Program-made: the position numbers and the translations under genes
In this document: one piece after another, positions 5,444 to 12,977 of the stretch
Position numbering within the stretch: the first letter of the stretch is position 1
Layout of the letters: every line of letters starts with the position of its first letter
DNA from: Candidatus Peregrinibacteria bacterium
GTDB lineage: Bacteria > Patescibacteriota > Gracilibacteria > UBA1369 > UM-FILTER-53-11
Assembly (NCBI GenBank): GCA_023245725.1
Contig: JAHFJU010000040.1
Location: 1-13,549 of the forward strand
Reading direction: 5' to 3'
DNA length: 13,549 bases
The notes under the pieces: generated by a model
Seen by the model: the letters and a program-made list of their open reading frames with translations, nothing else
Database searches by the model: none
What the model was told of the DNA's origin: nothing

Positions 5444-7487
5444 GTCGTTCATGAATATTACTACTCCTACCCAGACTGCATCGCAGAATAAGTCTTTTAC
5501 ATCAAAAGAAATCCAGTTTCCTATAGCTGGAACTATTTCTGAAAAAGCTGAATTTATTACTCAGAAAGCGCGCGAAGCGCGCGCGTATGATCTAATTGCT
5601 CTATATTTTGCTGGTTCTGGTCATTCTGGCAGTTCTCTTTCAATGATTGATATTGTATCTGCACTCTACTTAGGAGTTATGAATAACAAACCGTCTGACC
5701 CTTATTGGGTTGGCCGCGATAGATTGTTCCTTTCTGGTCAACATAAATGCCCTGCTCAATACAGTATTATGGGGGTTGCTGGTTACTATCCTATAAAGGA
5801 TTTTTTGCTTGGATTGCGTGCTCTTGGTTATCCGTTTCAAGGGCATCCTGATTGGCATAAATTACCAGGAATTGAAATGAGTGGAGGTTCACTCGGACAA
5901 GGGCTTGGAATCGCCATTGGATCTGCTCTTTCTGCTCGACTTAACAATGAAGATCGTCGAACATATTGCATTATGGGTGACGGCGAACATCAAGAGGGAA
6001 GCGTTTGGGAGGCAGTAATGTGTGCAGCTCACCATAAAATATCAAAATTATGTGTAATAGTTGATCTAAATAAATTACAGATCGATGGAAAAGTTTGTGA
6101 CGTAATGAATATTGAACCAATTGAAGATAAATATCGTGCTTTTGGTTGGAACACAATTCGCGTTGATGGACACAGTGTTGAGTCGTTGTTAACGGCTTTC
6201 GAGCAGGCAAAAACATGTACTGACCGACCAACTGTTATTCTTGCCGACACTATAAAAGGAAAGGGAGTTTCATTTATGGAGGGAAAAGTCGATTGGCATG
6301 GAAAAGCACCGAACTTTGAACAGCTCAAATTAGCTTTGACTGAATTGGGATATGAAAATTTGATAACTGATGAAATTCTTGCAGAAGGAAAAATTCTTCG
6401 AGAAACGATTGCAAAAGAATATGGAAATTTAATTCCAAAGTCATTGCGCCCTCATTGGTGGAATAGTGAAGATGTTATGAAGGTTCAAATGTCTCCAACT
6501 CGATTTGGCTTTGGTACTGCTCTAGATCGTATAGGCTCAGATGAGAGAGTAGTTTGTCTTGGTGCCGATATATCTGGCTCAATTTGTATTTCAGATTTTC
6601 ACAAAAATCATCCAGAACGATTAAGCCGATTTTTTAGCATGGGTGTAGCTGAACAGAACATGACAGTAGTTGCGGCTGGGCTAGCAAAGGAAGGAAAGAT
6701 TCCCGTAATAGGAAGTTATGGCGTATTTATTACTGGTCGTAATTGGGACCAAATTAGAACAACTATTTGTCATGCGAATTTGAACGTAAAAATTGGAGTT
6801 GGCCATGGTGGTATTTCTGTTGGCCCAGATGGAGCAACGCATCAAAGTTTAGAAGACATTACTCTTATGGCAATTTTGCCAAATATGTCTGTGTTTGTTC
6901 CATGCGATACACTTGAATCTGATAAGGCAACTGAGGCAGCGGTATTAAAGATTAATGGCCCCGTATCTGTTCGTTTTTCTCGCGAGTCTACGCCTGTTAT
7001 AACTAAAACTGATACTCCATTTATTGTTGGAAAAGCTAACATTTATCGCTATCGCGGAGAGCAACCTCAATTTATAGATGCTTTTGAATGTAAGGTGTCT
7101 AGTGATTATGTTAACGAAAATGAGGCACTAACTATTATTGCTTGTGGTCCTGAAGTACCTGAGGCAATGCGTGCGGCATATATTTTGAAAAAAAATCACA
7201 ATATTGAGGCGCGTGTTATTAATATGCATACTATCAAGCCACTCGATGATGAAGCCATTTTGCGAGCAGCAAAAGAAACGGGGAAAATTATTACTGTTGA
7301 AGAACATCAAAGAGGGGGAGTAGGAAACTTAATCGCAGGAGTTATTACCCGTGAAGGAGTTCCTGTAAAAATAGCTATGATTGGAGTCAAAGACCGCTTC
7401 GGTGAATCAGGTGTATCTTGGGAACTTGTATGGAAATACGGGCTAGCAGCTGAGCACATCGTTGAATCAGCTTTAGCCATTTTATAA
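5442..7487 (+). CDS. tkt: Transketolase
   Basis: The enzyme uses thiamine diphosphate to move two-carbon units between sugar phosphates in the non-oxidative pentose phosphate pathway. The 681-aa product is full length, with both halves in one chain. Residues 40-310 form the diphosphate-binding domain with GSGHSGSS (His61), SGQHKC (His101) and the ThDP motif GDGEHQEG (179-186) leading to VDLNK (Asn210). The pyrimidine-binding domain (about 350-520) has SMGVAEQNM (catalytic Glu404) and GHGGISVGPDGATHQ (His467). The C-terminal transketolase domain (about 555-681) contains ARVINMHTIKPLD. A second ATG at 5451 (Met4) is an alternative start favoured by a possible leaderless promoter. There is no Shine-Dalgarno sequence. 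The gene is convergent with transaldolase, its pathway partner. A deoxyxylulose-phosphate synthase is less likely given the motifs. Confidence 0.95.
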   Translation: MSFMNITTPTQTASQNKSFTSKEIQFPIAGTISEKAEFITQKAREARAYDLIALYFAGSGHSGSSLSMIDIVSALYLGVMNNKPSDPYWVGRDRLFLSGQHKCPAQYSIMGVAGYYPIKDFLLGLRALGYPFQGHPDWHKLPGIEMSGGSLGQGLGIAIGSALSARLNNEDRRTYCIMGDGEHQEGSVWEAVMCAAHHKISKLCVIVDLNKLQIDGKVCDVMNIEPIEDKYRAFGWNTIRVDGHSVESLLTAFEQAKTCTDRPTVILADTIKGKGVSFMEGKVDWHGKAPNFEQLKLALTELGYENLITDEILAEGKILRETIAKEYGNLIPKSLRPHWWNSEDVMKVQMSPTRFGFGTALDRIGSDERVVCLGADISGSICISDFHKNHPERLSRFFSMGVAEQNMTVVAAGLAKEGKIPVIGSYGVFITGRNWDQIRTTICHANLNVKIGVGHGGISVGPDGATHQSLEDITLMAILPNMSVFVPCDTLESDKATEAAVLKINGPVSVRFSRESTPVITKTDTPFIVGKANIYRYRGEQPQFIDAFECKVSSDYVNENEALTIIACGPEVPEAMRAAYILKKNHNIEARVINMHTIKPLDDEAILRAAKETGKIITVEEHQRGGVGNLIAGVITREGVPVKIAMIGVKDRFGESGVSWELVWKYGLAAEHIVESALAIL

Positions 7488-7559
7488 AGAAACGTTCATT
7501 TGTGAGTGTTCCTTGTTCTCTGTTGTATGTGGAAATGCTAGGTTAAATTTTATTATTTT
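7488..7559. other. Convergent intergenic region between transketolase and transaldolase
   Basis: The 72 bases hold a weak hairpin after transketolase: AACGTTCA pairs with TGAGTGTT through two G-T wobbles around a TTTG loop, at about 7491-7510. It lacks a clean T-run directly behind it. A T-rich stretch (7547-7561) precedes the transaldolase stop. Any terminator here is weak. Confidence 0.35.
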
Positions 7560-8207
7560 TTATAAGCGAGCATTTTTCCAATCTTCTTCAAACTTTTTTA
7601 TACCTGCATCGGTGAGCGGGTGTTTAATCATTTGTTCTAAAATCTTATAAGGAACAGTTGCAACGTGCGCTCCAAGTTGTGCTGCTTGTACTACAGTCAA
7701 AGGCGACCTAACTGACGCTACAATTATTTGAGATTTGAAATTATGTTTACGGATTATCTCTAGTGAATTTGCAATCATTAGTAATCCGTTTTCGCCGACA
7801 TCGTCTAGTCTACCAACAAAAGGGCTAATGAAAGATGCGTTAGCTTTTGCTGCTAATAGAACCTGATTTGCTGAAAATACGAGCGTTATGTTGGTTTGTA
7901 TTCCACGCGATTCTAATATTTTTGCTGCTGCAATTCCTGCTAATGTGCACGGTATTTTTACAATAATGTTACGGTGCCATTTTGCTATGTCTTCGGCTTC
8001 TGCAATGATTGATTCTGTTGTCGATATATTTAATACTTCGGCACTTATTGGTCCGTCTACCAATTCACAAATTTCAATAATTGTTTCTTTAATAGGCAAT
8101 TTTTCTTTTGCTAATAAAGATGGGTTTGTTGTAACTCCGTTAATTAATCCAGCCGCATTTGCGGCTCTTATTTCAGAGATGTTTGCTGTATCTAAAAATA
8201 GTTTCAT
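7560..8207 (-). CDS. tal: Transaldolase (small TalC/FSA-type)
   Basis: The enzyme transfers a dihydroxyacetone unit between sugar phosphates in the pentose phosphate pathway. The 215-aa length fits the short transaldolase/fructose-6-phosphate aldolase subfamily. Visible are MKLFLDTAN at the start, GVTTNPSL (24-31), the Schiff-base lysine in IIVKIP (Lys84), QTNITLVFS, ISPFVGRLDD and VTVPYKIL-like AHVATVPYKI near the end. Glu57 (SAEVL) and Phe130 (SPFVGR) are the residues expected for transaldolase; true fructose-6-phosphate aldolases have Gln and Tyr at these sites, so transaldolase activity is favoured. A longer reading from 8264 adds 19 residues unlike the family, so the ATG at 8207 is chosen. 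There is no Shine-Dalgarno sequence at the usual distance. It is divergent from lactate dehydrogenase. Confidence 0.93.
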   Translation of the reverse strand: MKLFLDTANISEIRAANAAGLINGVTTNPSLLAKEKLPIKETIIEICELVDGPISAEVLNISTTESIIAEAEDIAKWHRNIIVKIPCTLAGIAAAKILESRGIQTNITLVFSANQVLLAAKANASFISPFVGRLDDVGENGLLMIANSLEIIRKHNFKSQIIVASVRSPLTVVQAAQLGAHVATVPYKILEQMIKHPLTDAGIKKFEEDWKNARL

Positions 8208-8227
8208 ATGGCATTGATTCTCTCTCT

Positions 8228-8256
8228 TTGCATGAAAAATGCAAGAGGGATATAGT
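8228..8256 (+). promoter_or_regulatory. Lactate dehydrogenase promoter, leaderless, with inverted repeat
   Basis: TTGCAT (8228-8233), a 17-base spacer and TATAGT (8251-8256) place the start at about 8263, which is the A of the lactate dehydrogenase ATG, so the message should be leaderless. GAGGG (8245-8249) resembles a Shine-Dalgarno core but lies upstream of the -10 and would not be in the mRNA. TTGCAT is one arm of a perfect inverted repeat with ATGCAA (8239-8244; five-base spacer). On the other strand the second arm reads TTGCAT and is a possible -35 for transaldolase (GAGAAT as -10, 16-base spacer, nine bases before its ATG). Confidence 0.6.
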
Positions 8257-8262
8257 TGCGGC

Positions 8263-9213
8263 ATGACTAAATTTTGTACACCTTCTTCTCAGTTTCAAAG
8301 CCAATTTAAAGTGTCAATTGTCGGCTGTGGAAACGTCGGCGCGACTGCTGCATATGCAATGCTATTAGCCGGAATAACAACTGAGTTGGTATTGGTAGAT
8401 CATAGCAAAGACCGAGCTCACGGATTAATGCTCGACTTTGAGCATGCACTTTCTTTTTTGCCAGCTACTAAGGTTGTTGCTAGTGATGATTATAGTGCAT
8501 GTGCAAATTCGCAGGTTATTTTTATTACCGCTGGTGCAAAGCAAGTAGAAGGCGAGACTCGGTTGCAACTCATTAAAAAGAATAGTGAAATATTTGAAGA
8601 CATTATTCCTAAAATTGCCATGGCTGCGCCGAATTCAATATTGGTAATTGTATCGAATCCTGTAGATATTCTTACTTATAAAACTCTTAAACTTTCTAAA
8701 TTTCCTAAAAATCGTGTATTCGGTTCTGGTACAATGCTCGATTCCGCTAGGTTTAAATTTCACATTTCTGAAAAACTTTGTTTAAATCCTCATAGTATAG
8801 AAGCGTATATTCTTGGTGAGCACGGTGATTCTTCGTTCCCTGTTTTTAGTTCTGCTAATGTTTCAGGTAAACCGCTTTTTGACTTTGAAGGATTTGATCG
8901 GAAAGTGGCTGATACATGCTATGACGAGACTAAAAATGCAGCATATAGAATTATTCACGATATAGGTTTTACATGTTATTCAATCGGAACAGTTATGATG
9001 GAGATTGCGAGTGCAATTAAACAAAATTCTCGAATTGTTGTTCCATTATCGGTTTTCGTTGAAAATTATTATGGAGTTAATGATGTGGCGATGAGCGTTC
9101 CGTGTGTTCTTGATGGTTCTGGTGTATCTGAAGTTATTGAAGTTCCTCTAAATGAAATAGAAGTTGCACAGCTTCAGAGTTCGGCAAAACTTCTTAAATC
9201 ATATATTGGTTAG
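8263..9213 (+). CDS. ldh: L-lactate dehydrogenase
   Basis: The enzyme reduces pyruvate to L-lactate with NADH, the terminal redox step of a homolactic-type fermentation. The 316-aa product has the Rossmann motif GCGNVG (21-26), the NAD-ribose Asp46 (LVLVDHS), the substrate loop AGAKQVEGETR with Gln94 (lactate rather than malate specificity) and Arg100, VSNPVD (Asn132), MLDSARF (Asp160, Arg163) and the catalytic His187 in GEHGD. Bacillus-type enzymes bind the activator fructose 1,6-bisphosphate through an Arg just after the ARF motif and a His just before AYI; here these are Lys (ARFKF) and Glu (IEAYI), so that allosteric site may be lost. The ATG at 8263 is chosen over 8239 because the extra eight residues overlap the promoter and spacer. 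Confidence 0.95.
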   Translation: MTKFCTPSSQFQSQFKVSIVGCGNVGATAAYAMLLAGITTELVLVDHSKDRAHGLMLDFEHALSFLPATKVVASDDYSACANSQVIFITAGAKQVEGETRLQLIKKNSEIFEDIIPKIAMAAPNSILVIVSNPVDILTYKTLKLSKFPKNRVFGSGTMLDSARFKFHISEKLCLNPHSIEAYILGEHGDSSFPVFSSANVSGKPLFDFEGFDRKVADTCYDETKNAAYRIIHDIGFTCYSIGTVMMEIASAIKQNSRIVVPLSVFVENYYGVNDVAMSVPCVLDGSGVSEVIEVPLNEIEVAQLQSSAKLLKSYIG

Positions 9214-9261
9214 CACCGTATATATTATACGACAAAATCGTAACACTATATATTTTAGTTA
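9214..9261. other. Convergent gap between lactate dehydrogenase and tRNA-Ile
   Basis: CGTATA (9217-9222) pairs with TATACG (9226-9231) around a three-base loop just after the lactate dehydrogenase stop. It is AT-rich and has no T-run, so it is at best a weak terminator. Nothing else is seen in these 48 bases. Confidence 0.3.
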
Positions 9262-9338
9262 TGGTGGGCGCGGGAAGAGTTGAACTTCCGACCTCTACAT
9301 TATCAGTGTAGCGCTCTAACCACCTGAGCTACGCGCCC
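9262..9338 (-). tRNA. tRNA-Ile (anticodon GAT), CCA encoded
   Basis: Read on the minus strand from 9338, the acceptor GGGCGCG pairs with CGCGCCC. The D arm has GCTC..GAGC with AGGTGGTTA in the loop. The anticodon stem CTACA/TGTAG encloses the loop CTGATAA with anticodon GAT. The T arm has GTTCAACTC in the loop region, and the gene ends in discriminator A and an encoded CCA (9264-9262). The cloverleaf is complete. In many bacteria this tRNA sits between 16S and 23S; here it stands alone about 8.8 kb from the 16S gene, with its own promoter. Confidence 0.96.
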
Positions 9339-9373
9339 TTGTTTTCGATCTGCTGTCCTTTTACAGCCGCCAC

Positions 9374-9402
9374 AGTATAAGCAAAACGGCCTTATTTGAC
9401 AA
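9374..9402 (-). promoter_or_regulatory. Promoter of tRNA-Ile
   Basis: On the minus strand TTGTCA (9402-9397), exactly 17 bases, then TATACT (9379-9374). Each hexamer differs from consensus at one position, the best promoter in the window. The start near 9367 gives a 5' leader of about 29 bases to be removed from the tRNA precursor. Confidence 0.75.
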
Positions 9403-9433
9403 ATGAATATTTGCGCAATAATTATGGCTTATG

Positions 9434-10702
9434 TTAGCCACGAACCGAAAGAACAATGTCTCCTAAATTGTTGCCGGTTGAGCCAGTAATAATTTGCCCT
9501 CCAGCCTGTTTAAAAAATGCGTATGAGTCATTCTTGCTAAGGAATTCATCTTTTATCAGTTTCGATTTAGTTGCTACTATTATAACTTCTTCATCTACTA
9601 ATGCCCCCGCCACTTTTTCGGGACACATTCCATCTATTCCGTCTGTGCCGAACGATGCAACCGTTTGGTCATGCTTTAACCCGTCAATTGTACTCAATAC
9701 AAATTCTTGGTTTCTTCCTCCGCTCCCCGGATTTTCGCAGCATGTAACGGTTGTTTCACCACATGCTATTAAAATCGCATTCTTAGGAGTTTTTTTTGTA
9801 ATAGCCGGACCGACTTTACGTGCTTCACCAGTGAGCATTTTCTTTTGAACTATAACCTTATGTTTTGTATTACTAGCGATAGATTTTGCTTTTTCTTCTG
9901 CTGCATTTAGAGCAGAAAAATGATCTGCCACAATTTCTACTGAAACTTTTTTTAAAATATCATCATTCGGTTTTATGCTTTCATTCTCTGAAAATCCTAC
10001 ATTATTTTCAATAAATTTATAAACAGTATTCGGTACTGGCGCTTTGTATTTTGTCAGAATTTTGAGGGCATCTTTAAACGTTGTTTTATCTGCACTCAAT
10101 GGCCCTGATGCTATAGTGCTAAGATCGTTTCCGACAACGTCAGAAATCACAAAACCTTTTACATAAGCGGGATAAAGCAGTTTTGACAGCCGCCCGCCTT
10201 TTACCTGTGAAAGATGTTTTCGAACACAATTAATTTCATTGATTGTTGCACCGCATAATAACAGAGTTCTAGTTGTCTCAATTTTATCTTCGAGAGTAAT
10301 CCCTTCAGCTGGTTGAACGAACATTGCAGATCCTCCTCCGCTTAATAGTACAATTGCCAAATCATTTTCGGTAAGTTTTTTTGCGGCATTAATTATTTTT
10401 TTTGTTTTTGTAATTCCAGAAATAGTTGGGAGTGGGTGACCAGAATCTGCGTAAAGTATTTCGTCTGGTTTTCTTTTAAGAATTTCGACACATGCATCTG
10501 CCATTGTTCGCGCGGCCTTTCCGATTGCTATCACGATTACTTTTTTGTACTTATCAATATTGAGTTTGCCAATATTTTTTTCTAAAAGAGCATGTGGACT
10601 TGTTACAGTCATCACATGCTCTATAATTTCCAATACTATTTTTCGTCGTTCACGAGTCGCCTCATTTTTGACCGCAAGCAGTGATTTCGTGTTCTTAATC
10701 AT
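9434..10702 (-). CDS. gckA: Glycerate 2-kinase (DUF4147/MOFRL family)
   Basis: The enzyme phosphorylates D-glycerate with ATP to 2-phosphoglycerate, an intermediate of lower glycolysis. The 422-aa product matches the family length. The N-terminal DUF4147 domain (about 15-245) shows AIGKAA (59-64), LLSGGGSAM (119-127), NCVRKHLSQVKGGRL (158-172) and ISDVVGNDLSTIASGP (186-201). The C-terminal MOFRL domain (about 305-420) has CGETTVT (314-320), GSGGRNQEFVLS (326-337), FGTDGIDG (351-358) and TGSTGNNLGD (406-415). The gene follows the hydroxypyruvate reductase gene by 22 bases, which fits conversion of its product. A -10-like TACAAT lies in that gap, so it may also be transcribed separately. There is no Shine-Dalgarno sequence. 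The family is clear; substrate specificity is inferred from family and context. Confidence 0.92.
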   Translation of the reverse strand: MIKNTKSLLAVKNEATRERRKIVLEIIEHVMTVTSPHALLEKNIGKLNIDKYKKVIVIAIGKAARTMADACVEILKRKPDEILYADSGHPLPTISGITKTKKIINAAKKLTENDLAIVLLSGGGSAMFVQPAEGITLEDKIETTRTLLLCGATINEINCVRKHLSQVKGGRLSKLLYPAYVKGFVISDVVGNDLSTIASGPLSADKTTFKDALKILTKYKAPVPNTVYKFIENNVGFSENESIKPNDDILKKVSVEIVADHFSALNAAEEKAKSIASNTKHKVIVQKKMLTGEARKVGPAITKKTPKNAILIACGETTVTCCENPGSGGRNQEFVLSTIDGLKHDQTVASFGTDGIDGMCPEKVAGALVDEEVIIVATKSKLIKDEFLSKNDSYAFFKQAGGQIITGSTGNNLGDIVLSVRG

Positions 10703-10710
10703 GCGTGCTT

Positions 10711-10716
10711 ATTGTA
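10711..10716 (-). promoter_or_regulatory. Candidate -10 for glycerate kinase
   Basis: TACAAT on the minus strand matches five of six -10 bases and lies eight bases before the ATG at 10702, within the 22-base gap to the upstream gene. The matching -35 (TTCCTT, 17 bases upstream) would be inside the end of the upstream gene and is poor. A start here predicts a one- or two-base leader. Confidence 0.4.
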
Positions 10717-10724
10717 GCGACTTT

Positions 10725-11708
10725 CTAGCTCTTAAGGAACTCCTTATTTACCAAGAATTGAGGCTCTTTCCCCTCAAGTGCATCGATCAAATTTTGTGCG
10801 GCGATAATTGCCATTTGATCTCGGGTCCAAGGGGTAGCGCTTGCAATGTGTGGTGCAACTATTACGTTTGGTAATTCAGCTAGACCAGCAGCCATCAATG
10901 GCTCTTTCTCGTACACATCAAGACCTGCAGCAAAAATCTTATTTGCTTTAAGCGCGTCTACTAGTGCATTTTCATCGACAACCGGACCGCGAGAAGTATT
11001 AACCAAAATTGAAGTTGGCTTCATTAATTCAAATGTTTTAGCATTAATTAAATGAGTTGTTTCTGGAGTTAAATTTACGTGTACAGATACGAAATCGCTT
11101 TCTTTTAGCAATGTTTCCAAGTCAACTCTTTTTGCCCCAGTCTCTGCTTCTAGTTGCGTGTTTATATTCATATCAGAATAAAGTATTTTCATGCCGAATC
11201 CCTTATTCATTTTTACGGCAACATTAGATCCAATTCGTCCGCAACCGATAATTCCAAGAGTTTTTCCTCCTGAAATATCTTGCCCAAGCCAAAGTAATGG
11301 CCCCCATCCTTTATACATTCCTTTACGCATGTAACCATCTGTTTCAACAAGTCGACGTGCGCACGCAACCATGAGTGTGATTGCAAGATCGGCAGTTGCA
11401 TCAGTTAAAACTCCAGGAGTATTTGTTACCATTACACCTCTTTCACCAGCTGCTTTAAGATCAATATTATTAAAACCGACAGCGTAATTTGAAAAGATTT
11501 TACATTGTGGTCCTGCCGCATCTAGCACTACTGCGTCGATTGGGTCTGTAAGTAGGCTCATCACAGCGTCTCTGCCTTTCACTTGTGCTAGAAGTTCATC
11601 TCTCGTAAGAACTCGGTCATCTGGATTCATATCAAACGAGCCAAATTTGTCTTTCAACATTTTTAAGCCAATTTCCGGAATTCTTCTTGTTACGTATATG
11701 TTAGCCAT
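10725..11708 (-). CDS. gyaR: D-2-hydroxyacid dehydrogenase, glyoxylate/hydroxypyruvate reductase type
   Basis: The enzyme reduces hydroxypyruvate to D-glycerate or glyoxylate to glycolate with NAD(P)H. The 327-aa product shows the split catalytic domain typical of the family, with the substrate-loop segment NYAVGFNNID (74-83) and the nucleotide-binding domain with GCGRIG (155-160). Catalytic residues are Arg240 in NTSRGPVV, Glu269 in DVYEKEP and His287 in APHIAS. A phosphoglycerate dehydrogenase with a regulatory ACT domain is excluded by length. Specificity between hydroxypyruvate and glyoxylate cannot be read from the sequence; the adjacent glycerate kinase gene favours hydroxypyruvate. A -10-like TATACA (11733-11728) lies upstream without a convincing -35, and the aminotransferase gene ends 62 bases before it on the same strand. 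There is no Shine-Dalgarno sequence. Confidence 0.93.
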   Translation of the reverse strand: MANIYVTRRIPEIGLKMLKDKFGSFDMNPDDRVLTRDELLAQVKGRDAVMSLLTDPIDAVVLDAAGPQCKIFSNYAVGFNNIDLKAAGERGVMVTNTPGVLTDATADLAITLMVACARRLVETDGYMRKGMYKGWGPLLWLGQDISGGKTLGIIGCGRIGSNVAVKMNKGFGMKILYSDMNINTQLEAETGAKRVDLETLLKESDFVSVHVNLTPETTHLINAKTFELMKPTSILVNTSRGPVVDENALVDALKANKIFAAGLDVYEKEPLMAAGLAELPNVIVAPHIASATPWTRDQMAIIAAQNLIDALEGKEPQFLVNKEFLKS

Positions 11709-11770
11709 GTGATCGATGTTATGGTTATGTATAAGATATTTGGAGCCTATAATCCCAATAATTGGAATAT

Positions 11771-12976
11771 TTATGCGGTATAAACAGTCGCAAGGTATTC
11801 TTTAATTCTGCGCATTCCTTCTGTTATATCAGCCTCAGAAGAAACGTATGAATATCGAATGTATCCTTCACCGTGAATACCGAATGCAGTTCCAGGTAAT
11901 ACAAGTGTGTGTGCTTCTCTCATCAACAAATCTGCAAACTCGGAGCTATTCATATTTAGCTTCGAAAGAATTGGTTTAACGTTAACGAAAAGGTAAAAAG
12001 CGCCTTTTGGAGATTTACAGCTGAATCCGGGGACTTCAGAATTTAATTTTACAAGCAAGTCTCGACGTTTTAGATATTCGCTCTTCATCATTGCAACTGC
12101 ATCTTGAGGACCGGTAAGCGCAGCCATTCCAGCTAATTGAGTCATTGCAGGGGCGCATGATACGTCGTTAATAACGAGTTTCTCAAGTGTAGCAGCCATC
12201 TCTGCGTTCTTTGTAACTGCCCAGCCAAGTCTCCATCCAGTCATTGCATAAGTTTTTGAACAACCATTCAATATTACTGTTCTCTCTGGCATTCCAGGGA
12301 ATCTGGTTACCGAAATGTGTTCTCCTTCATATACAATTTCATCATAAATTTCATCTGATAAAACCCAAAGATCATGTTCAACGCAAAGTTTAGCCATTTG
12401 TTCCAAAGTGTCATGGGTCAAAACTCCTCCTGTAGGATTTTGTGGAGTGTTGATAATGATCATCTTTGTTTTAGGCGTGATCAATTTCTTCAACTCATCG
12501 ATTGAAAAGTTGAAATCTTTTTCTTCAAGAAGTGGGAGTGGAACGGCTTTCCCTCCAAGATAATTAACAACCGATTCATATATAGGGAATCCTGGATTAG
12601 GAACAATTACTTCATCGCCTTCGTCGATCAAAGCATTAATCATGTGGAACATTACTGATTTTGCAGCAGACATTACAACTACATCCTCCGCAACGTACTG
12701 AACTCCTGTTTTGCGAGTATTTACCTCGGCAATTACTTTTCTAAAGTCGTAAATACCGGGTGCCGCAGTGTAGTGCGTTTGATTAGCGTTAATTGCATCG
12801 ACTCCAGCTTGTTTAATATGCGCTGGCGTATCGAATGCAGGTTCACCAATCTGAAGGCGCACCAACTTTTTGCCTTGTGGGGCAAGCACATCTTTCTCGA
12901 ACTTGTTAGCCTTGGATATAACAGAAAACGCATTTTCCGTGCCAAGTCGCGGAATGCGTGATGAGAATGGTTTCAT
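11771..12976 (-). CDS. Class I PLP-dependent aminotransferase (aspartate aminotransferase-like)
   Basis: The 401-aa product is a fold-type I aminotransferase related to bacterial I-gamma aspartate/alanine-type enzymes. Visible are RLQIGEPAFDTP near the N-terminus, TPQNPTGG (Asn180), LSDEIYDEIVYEG (Asp208, which contacts the pyridine nitrogen), the PLP lysine in NGCSKTYAMTGWRLGW (Lys241) and the C-terminal YIRYSY arginine for the substrate carboxylate. The ATG at 12976 is chosen because the family usually begins with a segment like MKPFSSRIPRL; an in-frame TTG at 13015 would add 13 unlike residues. Substrates are uncertain: an aspartate, alanine or broad-specificity role is possible, and supply of hydroxypyruvate from serine would fit the two following genes but is only inferred. 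It lies 40 bases after the GAF-domain gene. Confidence 0.92.
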   Translation of the reverse strand: MKPFSSRIPRLGTENAFSVISKANKFEKDVLAPQGKKLVRLQIGEPAFDTPAHIKQAGVDAINANQTHYTAAPGIYDFRKVIAEVNTRKTGVQYVAEDVVVMSAAKSVMFHMINALIDEGDEVIVPNPGFPIYESVVNYLGGKAVPLPLLEEKDFNFSIDELKKLITPKTKMIIINTPQNPTGGVLTHDTLEQMAKLCVEHDLWVLSDEIYDEIVYEGEHISVTRFPGMPERTVILNGCSKTYAMTGWRLGWAVTKNAEMAATLEKLVINDVSCAPAMTQLAGMAALTGPQDAVAMMKSEYLKRRDLLVKLNSEVPGFSCKSPKGAFYLFVNVKPILSKLNMNSSEFADLLMREAHTLVLPGTAFGIHGEGYIRYSYVSSEADITEGMRRIKEYLATVYTA

Positions 12977-12977
12977 A

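Noticed and set aside
8213..8230. Purine run AAAGAGAGA before transaldolase, complementary to TCTCTTT of the altered 16S tail, as a new type of Shine-Dalgarno site
   Set aside because: It is more than 12 bases from the ATG, overlaps the probable promoter, and no other gene start in the window has a similar match.
8239..8262. Longer lactate dehydrogenase start at 8239
   Set aside because: The added residues are unlike the family and the codons overlap the -10 element of the best promoter for this gene.
8208..8264. Longer transaldolase start at 8264
   Set aside because: The family begins with MKLFLDT-like sequence at the ATG at 8207; the extension covers the divergent promoter region.
9456..9848. 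130-codon plus-strand frame opposite glycerate kinase
   Set aside because: It is antisense to a well-supported gene and has no recognisable motifs.
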